Part shown: positions 25,052-32,539 of the stretch, piece after piece
Numbering within the stretch: the first letter of the stretch is position 1
Layout: each line of letters starts with the position of its first letter
Source of the DNA: Rhodopirellula baltica SH 1
Lineage (GTDB): Bacteria > Planctomycetota > Planctomycetia > Pirellulales > Pirellulaceae
Assembly (NCBI RefSeq): GCF_000196115.1
Contig: NC_005027.1
Location: 2,418,001-2,482,000 of the forward strand
Length of the DNA stretch: 64,000 nucleotides
Direction of reading: 5' to 3'
Position numbers and translations under genes: made by a program
The notes under the pieces: model-generated
What the model saw: the letters and a program-made list of their open reading frames with translations, nothing else
Databases searched by the model: none
What the model was told of the DNA's origin: nothing

Positions 25052-26524
25052 TTACGGCGTCTCGCCGATTACGAGATGCGTTGTTCCCTTTGGCAAATCA
25101 AAACAAGCAACAAGATCGTTTTCGTTTGAAAACCAAGTTCCAGAATCCAATCCCGAACGCGTCGTGGTTTCCTTGAGCGACACGCTATCACCATCATGCT
25201 GGACACTGACTGGGCCGATGCCACCATCCATCCGCACCGTGAACTTCTCGGTGGCAAAAGGAGCATTCAGCTTCAAGCGGTTGCCAACATGCTCGATCTC
25301 AGTCAGTTGTTTCGCGGCCCAGTAACGCGCGATCTCGCTGACCTTCATCCAAAGCGTTTCGTCCCCAAATCGTTTTGCCAACGACTCGACGACTCGCTGG
25401 AACGAGCGAAATCCTTCTTGACTACCGTTGCTGTACATCCCCGGCCAATGACAAAGCATCACAGCAGGTTGACGTCGCTGGATCAACTCGACCATCCGTC
25501 CGTTCGTCGCATCCGGGTTGCAATAACGATCTGGTTCGGAAAGCGAATCGCCCTGCCAACCGCCAAACCAATCGCCAGTGCCCGCGGGGACATTGGCCGT
25601 CAGCCGCACATCATCGGTCCCCACACCACGTAGATGTTCAAGCTTGGGTTCAGTGCTCTCGTTGTTTGAAACAACATATTTGAAATAGTGCGGCAGCTCC
25701 GCTCCATAAACATCGCGGACCGCTTGGTCGACCGCGAACGGCAACTCCTTTTGCACCTTTCCGCCAAATCCACCTGGCGTGGTGACTCCTTCGCACGGCA
25801 GGTCACAATTCTTCAGGATGCGGAGTGCGTAGGCGAGATAAGCCGCCAACTCATCGACGCTTTTCTTCTCCTGAGGATAGGAATTCTCCATCGTCGCCGA
25901 ACTGATTTTTTCCATCGGTCGCCCGGTCTTTAAATCGATGACTCGCGTGTGCGTGATCATCTCGGGATGAATATCCCAGTTTGGAAGCATCAATTCGCGG
26001 ACCAGATTCAAACTGGACTTCAATTCCGAACGCGACCAACCGGGCAACTCCCGATCGAGCCAACCGACGCACGCGGGATTCGGGACGATACTGTACTTTC
26101 CTTTCACGTCATGGTCGGCGCACCACTCGCCAAACTGACGGACGAATGCATCCGGGATTTCACGCGGCCATGACTTCCACGGTTTTTGATACTCCGCTCG
26201 GTCGGGCCAAGCCTCCGCGAATTGCGGGTTGCAAAAGTGGCCCATGTTCACCAAGCACGTCGAGTCATCGATGATGAACGACAGCGGGACCCGATCACGC
26301 GGCAACAATACTTCCACGCCGGCCGGTCGTTCGGGCAATGCGGACTCACTGGCGACTTCTGCTGTTTCTGCCGACTCGGACGAGAGCATCCCCACACCCG
26401 AGATCGCCGTCGCCGCAACACCCAGCGCAGACGTGTGCAAGAAACGACGCCGGTTCTGTTCAATCCAAACTTGGTCTTGATTCACTTGGGGTTCTCCTGC
26501 TGGCCAGTGTGACTTCATTTGCAC
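25052..26524 (-). CDS. Tat-exported polysaccharide deacetylase-like protein
   Basis: This 490-residue protein has a twin-arginine leader (N-R-R-R-F-L-H-T-S, residues 24-32, followed by a hydrophobic stretch). The body has a NodB-like barrel pattern: V-P-L-S-F-I-I-D-D near 80-88, H at W-D-I-H-P-E-M-I-T-H-T-R, T-P-G-G-F-G-G and M-L-C-H-W-P-G-M-Y near the end. A small beta domain closes the protein. The D-D and H-x-x-x-x-H arrangement fits a metal-dependent carbohydrate deacetylase superfamily member, but the match is distant. It would act outside the cytoplasmic membrane. Confidence 0.6.
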   Translation of the reverse strand: MQMKSHWPAGEPQVNQDQVWIEQNRRRFLHTSALGVAATAISGVGMLSSESAETAEVASESALPERPAGVEVLLPRDRVPLSFIIDDSTCLVNMGHFCNPQFAEAWPDRAEYQKPWKSWPREIPDAFVRQFGEWCADHDVKGKYSIVPNPACVGWLDRELPGWSRSELKSSLNLVRELMLPNWDIHPEMITHTRVIDLKTGRPMEKISSATMENSYPQEKKSVDELAAYLAYALRILKNCDLPCEGVTTPGGFGGKVQKELPFAVDQAVRDVYGAELPHYFKYVVSNNESTEPKLEHLRGVGTDDVRLTANVPAGTGDWFGGWQGDSLSEPDRYCNPDATNGRMVELIQRRQPAVMLCHWPGMYSNGSQEGFRSFQRVVESLAKRFGDETLWMKVSEIARYWAAKQLTEIEHVGNRLKLNAPFATEKFTVRMDGGIGPVSVQHDGDSVSLKETTTRSGLDSGTWFSNENDLVACFDLPKGTTHLVIGETP

Positions 26525-26719
26525 TGCATCGACTCGAATCGCTCACAGTCTAGCGGTTCGCAACAACGGCATGGTTCACAATCCCACCCCGCGATCCTTC
26601 AACGAAATAGAAACCGAACGAAATTGAAACCGATTGCTTCTATTACAAAGAAAGCAGTTCGTGAGGAAACAAGTGAGCGACCCGCGGTTGCACCAGTCAC
26701 GCCAACATCTGGTTTCCAG

Positions 26720-28384
26720 CTATCGAACTCGCGAAATCTGCCAACTCAGACGCACGCCCATGAACATCGCCAGCGAACAACCAAGCATCCCGGGGATCGA
26801 AACGCCGAACAACAACGGCGGAACGCCACTGCTCCACAAGGACGCTGAGCCAACAAACAGGGCGGCGGTCAAAATCCCCATCACCAATCGATTGACGATT
26901 GGTTCCAACCGGCGGTGTTGCAAATGAATGTCGAAGTTGCCCTGCTTGAGACTATGCAGCACATCACCCAAATCTTTCGGCAGAATGCTTAGCAAGTGGT
27001 CCCAGTCCTCCACCCGGTTCTTGATTCGCTCAAAAACCCGCCGCGGCGAAAGACGACGACGCATCGCACGCTGCCCATAGGGTTCCAACAATTCTGCCAA
27101 ACTGAAGTTCGGATCGAGCTGATGTGCGGTTCCTTCCAACATCGCCAGAACCTTCAACAGCATCGCAACCTTCGCGGGCAAATAGATCCGATGCTCACGG
27201 ATGATCCCCGTTACATCTCGCAGACAAGCACTGACATCGAATTCGCGGATTTTCTGATCCGAGTAATCATCCAGCATGTCATGGATTTCGCTCACTAGTG
27301 AGGGCTCATCAAAATCACATGGCACATCGCCTAATCGCACCGCGATTTCGGCAATCGATTCCGCGTCACCGGTCACCGCAGCGATCAAAGCCGCTTCCAA
27401 ATCCTCTTTCAACACATCGTCGATCCGACCGACCATGCCACAATCCAGCAACCCAATCACTTGCTTCACAGGCGGCGTAGCGTCTGAGTGCCGCTGATTC
27501 AGAAGCATCAAGTTTCCCGGATGGGGATCGGCGTGGTAGAAACCATCGCGAAAAATCATATCGAGAAACACGACCGCGCCTCGATGAGCGACTTCGTTCA
27601 GGTCGGCCCCCGATTTCATCAGAGCCGCTTTACTTGAGATGCTGATCCCGTCGAGTCGCTGCATCGTCAACACGCGTCGCGAACTCAACGTTGGATACGG
27701 AGTCGCAAAGTGCACGTCCGGTTCGTCCTTGAAATTGGCTCGAAACCGGTTCATGTTTTTCAACTCGCGTTGGAAATCCAACTCACGCATCAGCGATCGT
27801 TGAAATTCTCGAATCGTATCGACCGGACGGTACTGAGACAGTCTCTCGGATTGCTGTTCCGCGATCTCAGCCAACTTCTGCATGATTTCCAAATCATTGA
27901 CGATTCGTCGTTCGATCCCTGGATGCTGGACCTTCACAACCACGTCGTCGCCGTCATGTGTCGTGGCGCGATGAACTTGGCCAATGGATGCGGATGCCAT
28001 CGCGGTCGAATCAAACGTTAGGAAAAGTTTCTCCATTCCCGCCCCCAACTCTGATTCGATCATTGCAATCACCACGTCAGGCGGATCGCTGGGCGTATTC
28101 GCACGAAGCTGAGCCAACTCGCACGCCAGTTCGCTGCCAACCAAGTCTTCGCGAGTACTCAGGACTTGTCCGAGCTTGATGAACGTCGTCCCCAACTCTC
28201 CAAACGCGACCCGAATCCGTCCGGCGGTTGTCATGGATTCGTCCGCCGCACCCCGCAATCGTTCCGGCCAAATCGACGGGACACCCGACATCCAATCCGC
28301 CAAGCCATGCCGAGTTAGAATCGTCACCACTTCACGAAAACGCTCGACATTGCGAATCAACTGCGGGACTTCGATCAATTCCAT
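26720..28384 (-). CDS. UbiB/ABC1 (ADCK) family atypical kinase
   Basis: This 554-residue protein has the family's KxGQ motif (F-I-K-L-G-Q, Lys70), ASASIGQVH as the alanine-rich loop, V-V-V-K-V-Q-H-P with the catalytic Lys, HADPHPGN as the catalytic loop and L-L-D-C-G-M-V-G in the DFG position. Two TM segments lie at the C-terminus, as in UbiB. It likely regulates isoprenoid quinone metabolism at the membrane. An in-frame extension to 28432 reads into a palindromic repeat, so the ATG at 28384 is the start. The repeat copy occupies its immediate upstream region. Confidence 0.93.
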   Translation of the reverse strand: MELIEVPQLIRNVERFREVVTILTRHGLADWMSGVPSIWPERLRGAADESMTTAGRIRVAFGELGTTFIKLGQVLSTREDLVGSELACELAQLRANTPSDPPDVVIAMIESELGAGMEKLFLTFDSTAMASASIGQVHRATTHDGDDVVVKVQHPGIERRIVNDLEIMQKLAEIAEQQSERLSQYRPVDTIREFQRSLMRELDFQRELKNMNRFRANFKDEPDVHFATPYPTLSSRRVLTMQRLDGISISSKAALMKSGADLNEVAHRGAVVFLDMIFRDGFYHADPHPGNLMLLNQRHSDATPPVKQVIGLLDCGMVGRIDDVLKEDLEAALIAAVTGDAESIAEIAVRLGDVPCDFDEPSLVSEIHDMLDDYSDQKIREFDVSACLRDVTGIIREHRIYLPAKVAMLLKVLAMLEGTAHQLDPNFSLAELLEPYGQRAMRRRLSPRRVFERIKNRVEDWDHLLSILPKDLGDVLHSLKQGNFDIHLQHRRLEPIVNRLVMGILTAALFVGSASLWSSGVPPLLFGVSIPGMLGCSLAMFMGVRLSWQISRVR

Positions 28385-28407
28385 CGGGAGTAACCACGGC
28401 GCATAGC

Positions 28408-28521
28408 AGGCTGTTGATTTGTTGAGCCGCACCGCGTTAGCGGCGGTTGATTAGACGCCAACCGGGGCTAACGCCCAACGGCTAATGATTGTCATTCGGT
28501 ATGCGACTAAATCAACAGCCT
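28408..28521. repeat. Palindromic dispersed repeat, copy B
   Basis: Core inverted ends AGGCTGTTGATTT (28408-28420) and AAATCAACAGCCT (28509-28521) are perfect 13-bp complements. The interior matches copy A at 14431-14557 almost base for base. It sits 24 bp upstream of the UbiB start and may have displaced or supplied its promoter. Confidence 0.78.
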
Positions 28522-28565
28522 GACAGGAAACCACGGTACAAGTGAACCGCGGCACAAAGGAAAAT

Positions 28566-28590
28566 CGGACGGTTCTTCTGCAACCGTCCG
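28566..28590 (-). terminator. Candidate intrinsic terminator for the His-rich protein gene
   Basis: Perfect 9-bp arms CGGACGGTT and AACCGTCCG enclose a 7-nt loop. On the minus strand the hairpin is followed by ATTTTCC. It lies about 95 nt beyond the stop of the gene at 28684. Confidence 0.45.
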
Positions 28591-28683
28591 ACGCAAATCG
28601 GATCCCCCAATGAAAGAGCGATCAACGCATCGCAACAATATTCCCGATCAAAGCGGGAACGCTGCGTGGTGGTTCACCACGTT

Positions 28684-29097
28684 TTACAGCGATGAATCCA
28701 AGGTCGCCTTCAACATCGCGATGTGTGCCATCACCGTATGATGATGCTTTTTCATGCGTTCGTGAGCGTCCCGCAAGTGTTGATGGCGGGTCGCTTCCTT
28801 CACGTGTTCAGACATCGAATGCGACGTTGGATCGGTTTGATGCCGGAAATCAGCTGCGACGCCGTGCTCATGCTGGAGCGTATTGGCTTCGTGGGAATCA
28901 AGCTGATCGACGTGAGCTTCGAGCGAAGTCATGTGCTCAGTCAAACGCTCAGCGATTCGGTTCAGTTCCTTCAACGCATTTTGGTGATTTTGTTGCCAAA
29001 TCTCAATGTCGTCGCGCCACATCGAGACATCGCTTTCCCACTGACGATGGTCGTGGTGCATGGTTTCGTCATTGATCATTACATCTTGTTTGGACAT
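28684..29097 (-). CDS. Histidine-rich coiled-coil protein
   Basis: This 137-residue protein contains about twenty His residues, many in H-H-D-H or K-K-H-H-H clusters, plus long helical stretches (W-R-D-D-I-E-I-W-Q-Q-N-H-Q-N-A-L-K-E-L). AGGAG seven bases before the ATG at 29097 fixes the start over an upstream one at 29130. There are no Cys residues and no signal peptide. The His content suggests metal binding or buffering, but that is inference. No known family. Confidence 0.7.
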   Translation of the reverse strand: MSKQDVMINDETMHHDHRQWESDVSMWRDDIEIWQQNHQNALKELNRIAERLTEHMTSLEAHVDQLDSHEANTLQHEHGVAADFRHQTDPTSHSMSEHVKEATRHQHLRDAHERMKKHHHTVMAHIAMLKATLDSSL

Positions 29098-29351
29098 CTG
29101 AGTGCTCCTGTGAAGCGGGTAGTGTGTCACCGCACAACAATCGCACGTCGCGTGCCGTTACCACTCGCGGTAAATTTGAACAAGCAAGCGCGCCCATTTG
29201 GTCCTAAAATTGTGCCTCAGTCTCTGAAACTTATATCTGCGATCTGTCGAGACCGTGGAATCCTTCCAAAACTCCCATTGGCATGTCCGCCAATCTGCGT
29301 GCCCACCACCGAATCGGACGGAAGCGTCCCAATAATTGTTGAAAGTTGAAA

Positions 29352-29428
29352 GATGGTCTCCCGAGGGGCAGAATCTGCCCTTCGCAACTTTTCAATTTTC
29401 GTCGGCTGCAACCGACGGGGAGACCATC
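29352..29428 (+). promoter_or_regulatory. Leader hairpin covering the transposase ribosome-binding site
   Basis: GATGGTCTCCC (29352-29362) is the exact complement of GGGAGACCATC (29418-29428). The right arm contains the GGGAG ribosome site and abuts the ATG at 29429. Smaller internal hairpins (GGGCAGA/TCTGCCC, CGTCGG/CCGACG) lie in between. Folding in an mRNA that reads in from outside would block translation of the transposase. Confidence 0.55.
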
Positions 29429-30637
29429 ATGATTGAAGCTAATCTTTTGGAATCGCTCGGGCAAGTTTCGGCCTCTGAAACCGGTCAAGTCTTCCGCGAC
29501 TTTCTGCGAGGGCATGTGCGCGAGATGATCTGTGAGGTCATGGCCGCCGAGGTGACGCAGCTTTGCGGGCCCAAGCACGATCCATCACCAAGCGAACACT
29601 ACCGCGCCGGCTCGAGTTCAGGCCGTGTGCTTTACGAGGGTGAGCGCGAAGACGTCGTCCGGCCTCGAGTGCGTCAGAAGTCGGGTGACGGTTCTAGTCG
29701 TGAAGTCGAGCTAGCCACCTACCGTGTCACCAAAGATCCCCAGCAGTTGCAGGAACAGATCGTCCAAGCGATCGTCTCGGGCGTGAGTGCTCGTGGGGTT
29801 GAAGAGATCAAACCAAATTCACCCGGCGTTAAAAAGTCCAATGTTTCGCGTCTATGGCAGGAAGCCGGAAGCAAATTCGTGGAGCAGTTGCGAGACAAGA
29901 ATCTCCGCTCAGTCATGTGGTGCGCGTTGATGCTTGACGGCGTTCGTTTGAGCAAGGATCAGACGGCCGTGGTGGCACTTGGAATCGACAGCGAAGGCCG
30001 CAAACATGTCTTGGATTTCGCGTTGGGTAGCAGCGAAAGCCTTGAGGTTTCGCGTGAACTGATGAGCCGAATCGTGCGGCGCGGGTTCACTTGTGAGCAT
30101 CGATTGTTCGTGGTTCTCGATGGCAGTGATGCGCTTCGCGGTGCGGTGGTTGAGTTTTTTGCTGATGCGGTCATTCAACGTTGCCTGGTCCACAAGGAAC
30201 GAAACATCAAAGGAAAACTCTCCAAGCGTCATTGGGGTGAAATGTCGCGTCTGTTCACGCGTCTTCGCAGCGTCCAGGGGATCGAAGCTGCCGAGGAAGT
30301 CTTCGGCGATTTGAGAGCGTTCCTGGAACCGATCAATGCCGAAGCATATCGGAGTCTGCACGAAGCCGGTGACGACCTGTTGGCGTTGCATCGTTTGAAC
30401 GTCCCCAGCACGCTTCATCGATCGCTGCTGAGCACCAACGCGATCGAGAACTCGTTCTTGAACACACGTCGCAAGCTTGGCCGCGTGACGCGATTTCGTG
30501 CTGAGACCGATCAAGCAACTCGCTGGCTTTCGTATGCGTTGCTGGAGGCCGAGAAAGGCTTCCGCCGGATCTCAGGCCACTCGTTCTTGCCCACACTGAT
30601 CGCGGCCCTCGCACGACCATCAGCCAATCCCGAATAG
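29429..30637 (+). CDS. IS256-family (mutator-type) transposase
   Basis: This 402-residue DDE transposase has M-L-D-G-V-R-L with the first Asp, V-V-L-D-G-S-D-A-L-R with the second, the family's C-x-x-H-K-x-R-N variant Q-R-C-L-V-H-K-E-R-N-I, and S-T-N-A-I-E-N-S-F with the catalytic Glu. Length and motif order are intact, so it may be active. The start M-I-E-A-N-L-L is preceded by GGGAG; upstream in-frame codons belong to the leader. Confidence 0.93.
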   Translation: MIEANLLESLGQVSASETGQVFRDFLRGHVREMICEVMAAEVTQLCGPKHDPSPSEHYRAGSSSGRVLYEGEREDVVRPRVRQKSGDGSSREVELATYRVTKDPQQLQEQIVQAIVSGVSARGVEEIKPNSPGVKKSNVSRLWQEAGSKFVEQLRDKNLRSVMWCALMLDGVRLSKDQTAVVALGIDSEGRKHVLDFALGSSESLEVSRELMSRIVRRGFTCEHRLFVVLDGSDALRGAVVEFFADAVIQRCLVHKERNIKGKLSKRHWGEMSRLFTRLRSVQGIEAAEEVFGDLRAFLEPINAEAYRSLHEAGDDLLALHRLNVPSTLHRSLLSTNAIENSFLNTRRKLGRVTRFRAETDQATRWLSYALLEAEKGFRRISGHSFLPTLIAALARPSANPE

Positions 30638-30645
30638 ACCGTTTT

Positions 30646-30686
30646 CGCTCCTCCTGACTTCGCCTACGGCGAAGTCAGGAGGAGCG
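30646..30686. repeat. Perfect 19-bp hairpin after the transposase gene
   Basis: CGCTCCTCCTGACTTCGCC (30646-30664) and its exact complement (30668-30686) are separated by only TAC. It lies 9 bp after the transposase stop and inside the element. There is no T-run downstream, so it is not a standard terminator; it might stop read-through or be part of the transposition end. Confidence 0.7.
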
Positions 30687-30785
30687 AGCCTGTTGCAAGC
30701 TCAAACTCAACCACCTACGTTTTCACTAGAGAGACCATCAAGAGTTTCAACAACGAATCGGACATCCCCAATCGGACTCTGGCGA

Positions 30786-31148
30786 ATGTCTCTTCCCTCA
30801 CCGACTGTCGTTTATCGAACGAGAAACTACCAAGAGGCCGAATCAGCAGCAGCTTGTCTTCAACGAGCGGGGATCAACGCTCGCCTGAACTCACCGAAAC
30901 CGATCGGCCATATGGTCGAAGGCCCCGTCTTCGACATCTTGCATGAAGTCCTCGCCGCCGACTGCACGGAAGCCGAAGTGGAACAGCTGCTCTCTCAATG
31001 GCGATCAACGAACCGATCTACCGACCCGAACAAACCTCCGTTCTGCTATCACTGTGGCGAAACGCTGACATCAATGATTGCCGTCTGCCCCGCATGCGGT
31101 AACCCACTCGATTGCGATCCTGAAACGAGCTCTCAATCCGTTACCTAA
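30786..31148 (+). CDS. DUF2007-like protein with C-terminal zinc ribbon
   Basis: In this 120-residue protein, residues 8-70 (V-V-Y-R-T-R-N-Y-Q-E-A-E-S-A-A-A-C-L-Q-R-A-G-I) follow the putative signal-transducing DUF2007 pattern, which resembles PII-type folds. The C-terminus has a zinc ribbon F-C-Y-H-C-G and C-P-A-C-G. The ATG at 30786 starts the DUF2007 strand directly. It follows the IS256 element by 33 bp, so its own promoter may have been altered by the insertion. Confidence 0.72.
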   Translation: MSLPSPTVVYRTRNYQEAESAAACLQRAGINARLNSPKPIGHMVEGPVFDILHEVLAADCTEAEVEQLLSQWRSTNRSTDPNKPPFCYHCGETLTSMIAVCPACGNPLDCDPETSSQSVT

Positions 31149-31224
31149 AAAGGATCGAACGACCCGGTCGTCAATCGCAGATCAATCCCATCGAGACCAA
31201 TTCCTCTGCTGGAACAATCACGCA

Positions 31225-31599
31225 ATGCGACAAATGCTGTTTCATGTCGGTTCGCTAGTGTCCATTTTCGGTCTCATTGCAATGGTGCTTTGGCATGAGC
31301 ACTACCCGACTCACCAAATCATTCCGGGAGCCTTCGAAATCACGGCCATATTTTTCACAATGGCGCACGTTGGTCCAAAGATCCAACAAGGGACGGGTCG
31401 GTCAGCAGTCTGGAACGCACGAGTGGACATCGCCTACTACATCATCTCACTGCTTGGAATCGTTCCTTTTCTGCTGTACTTCCCCGAGTCGGGGATTGCG
31501 ATTTCAATGGTTGTCGTGGGATCCGCAATGGCAGTCGGCCGAATCGTTGGTCAACTATTCTTCGGCGATCGACATTCAACAGTCTCTGACATGGATTGA
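31225..31599 (+). CDS. Hypothetical membrane protein
   Basis: This 124-residue protein has four hydrophobic segments (about 6-24, 35-50, 68-86 and 90-110), short loops and no motif I recognise. The ATG at 31225 begins M-R-Q-M-L-F-H-V-G; no clear ribosome site. Located 76 bp after the zinc-ribbon gene, perhaps in the same transcript. Confidence 0.6.
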   Translation: MRQMLFHVGSLVSIFGLIAMVLWHEHYPTHQIIPGAFEITAIFFTMAHVGPKIQQGTGRSAVWNARVDIAYYIISLLGIVPFLLYFPESGIAISMVVVGSAMAVGRIVGQLFFGDRHSTVSDMD

Positions 31600-31708
31600 A
31601 TTTCAGCATTCAATCGAGAAAGTTTTCCACCGCAACATTCACCATAAAAGTCGTTTGCGAATCGATGAGCAGCGACAAACCGTTTCACGCTCACTGCCGA
31701 GATTCCAA

Positions 31709-32125
31709 ATGTTCGCCGCCCGTCTATTGCTGATCCTAGTCGCCTTGGCTTGTCTCGCCGGGTGTCCCAGTCAATCGAATGATCCGAAGAGACAGTCTCA
31801 AACAATTGTGACAATCACGCCCGCGGCTGAGAGCAAATTTAAAGAGTTCCTTCGCGACTCACCTGGCGACCACATCCGCTTGTCGATCAAAGACCACGGC
31901 GAGAATGGATTTGAATATGCGTTGAACCTCGAGTCACCTCCCATTTCGGATGATGACATTGTCCAAGACTGCCAGGGCTTCACACTCGCTGTGTCTCCGC
32001 GGGACCTTGTCTACGTGGAAGGTTCTACCATCGATTGGCTGACACGCCTGAACGAACCTGATGGTTTCAAGTTCGACAACCCAAATGCATTCAAATCCAC
32101 CACCGAACCAGCATCGAAAGACTGA
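31709..32125 (+). CDS. Lipoprotein with A-type iron-sulfur carrier (IscA/HesB-like) domain lacking the cysteines
   Basis: In this 138-residue protein, a lipobox C-L-A-G-C follows a hydrophobic signal (residues 1-18). The remaining domain follows the IscA/HesB layout: I-T-P-A-A-E-S-K-F-K-E-F-L, I-R-L-S-I-K, a N-G-F-E-Y turn where IscA has C-S-G-F, F-T-L-A-V-S-P-R-D-L-V-Y-V-E-G-S-T-I-D-W, and G-F-K-F-D-N-P-N-A. None of the three cluster-binding Cys is present. The fold would be displayed at an outer or inner membrane surface without iron-sulfur function. The frame is open far upstream, but the signal peptide fixes the start. Confidence 0.72.
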   Translation: MFAARLLLILVALACLAGCPSQSNDPKRQSQTIVTITPAAESKFKEFLRDSPGDHIRLSIKDHGENGFEYALNLESPPISDDDIVQDCQGFTLAVSPRDLVYVEGSTIDWLTRLNEPDGFKFDNPNAFKSTTEPASKD

Positions 32126-32127
32126 CA

Positions 32128-32244
32128 ATGAGCTTTCCTGGCCCCATCGAACTGGCAGTGATCGCGCTCATCATGCTTGTGACTCTCGGCATTCCGGTTG
32201 CTTTGCTGGTGGCAATCGTTCTGATTTTCAAACGCGAAGGTTGA
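32128..32244 (+). CDS. 38-residue single-TM membrane protein
   Basis: An ATG two bases after the preceding stop opens a 38-codon frame: M-S-F-P-G-P-I-E-L-A-V-I-A-L-I-M-L-V-T-L, then a second hydrophobic run and a basic end, F-K-R-E-G. The composition and placement fit a genuine small membrane protein translated with the lipoprotein gene. No family is known to me; a start of the form G-P-x-E-L-A-V is also seen in TatA-like proteins. Confidence 0.55.
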   Translation: MSFPGPIELAVIALIMLVTLGIPVALLVAIVLIFKREG

Positions 32245-32539
32245 ATTGATCTTTGGCTGTTTCCGATCAACATCCACGGCCGAAGCATTTTGGCCACTGA
32301 ACCCATTGATTCTCACGCACCCGCCCGACCGAGGGTTCTCATCCCGCCGGTGTGACCGTCGCCCGTGATTGCAAACCGAATCACGACTATCATCATGCGA
32401 CACCTGCCACGTGACGTCGCCCAGCGTGACGTTACGGGAAATTTGCAATCCTCGACCACTTATGCCCGCCGTGTCGCAAAGCACAGAACTCAACCACGTT
32501 CACGCACCCATTGAATCGCCCCCAACGCGAAACAACGAA

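Larger units (their letters stand above)
29336..30753 (+). mobile_element. IS256-family insertion sequence
   Basis: The element contains one transposase gene. Imperfect terminal inverted repeats are visible: TTGTTGAAAGTTGAAAGATGGTCTC at the left pairs, with a gap, with GAGACCATCAAGAGTTTCAACAA at the right (30731-30753). No target duplication directly abuts these ends, but CGAATCGGAC occurs 16 bp before the left end (29310-29319) and right after the right end (30754-30763). The left end also folds into a hairpin that covers the transposase ribosome site. Confidence 0.75.
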
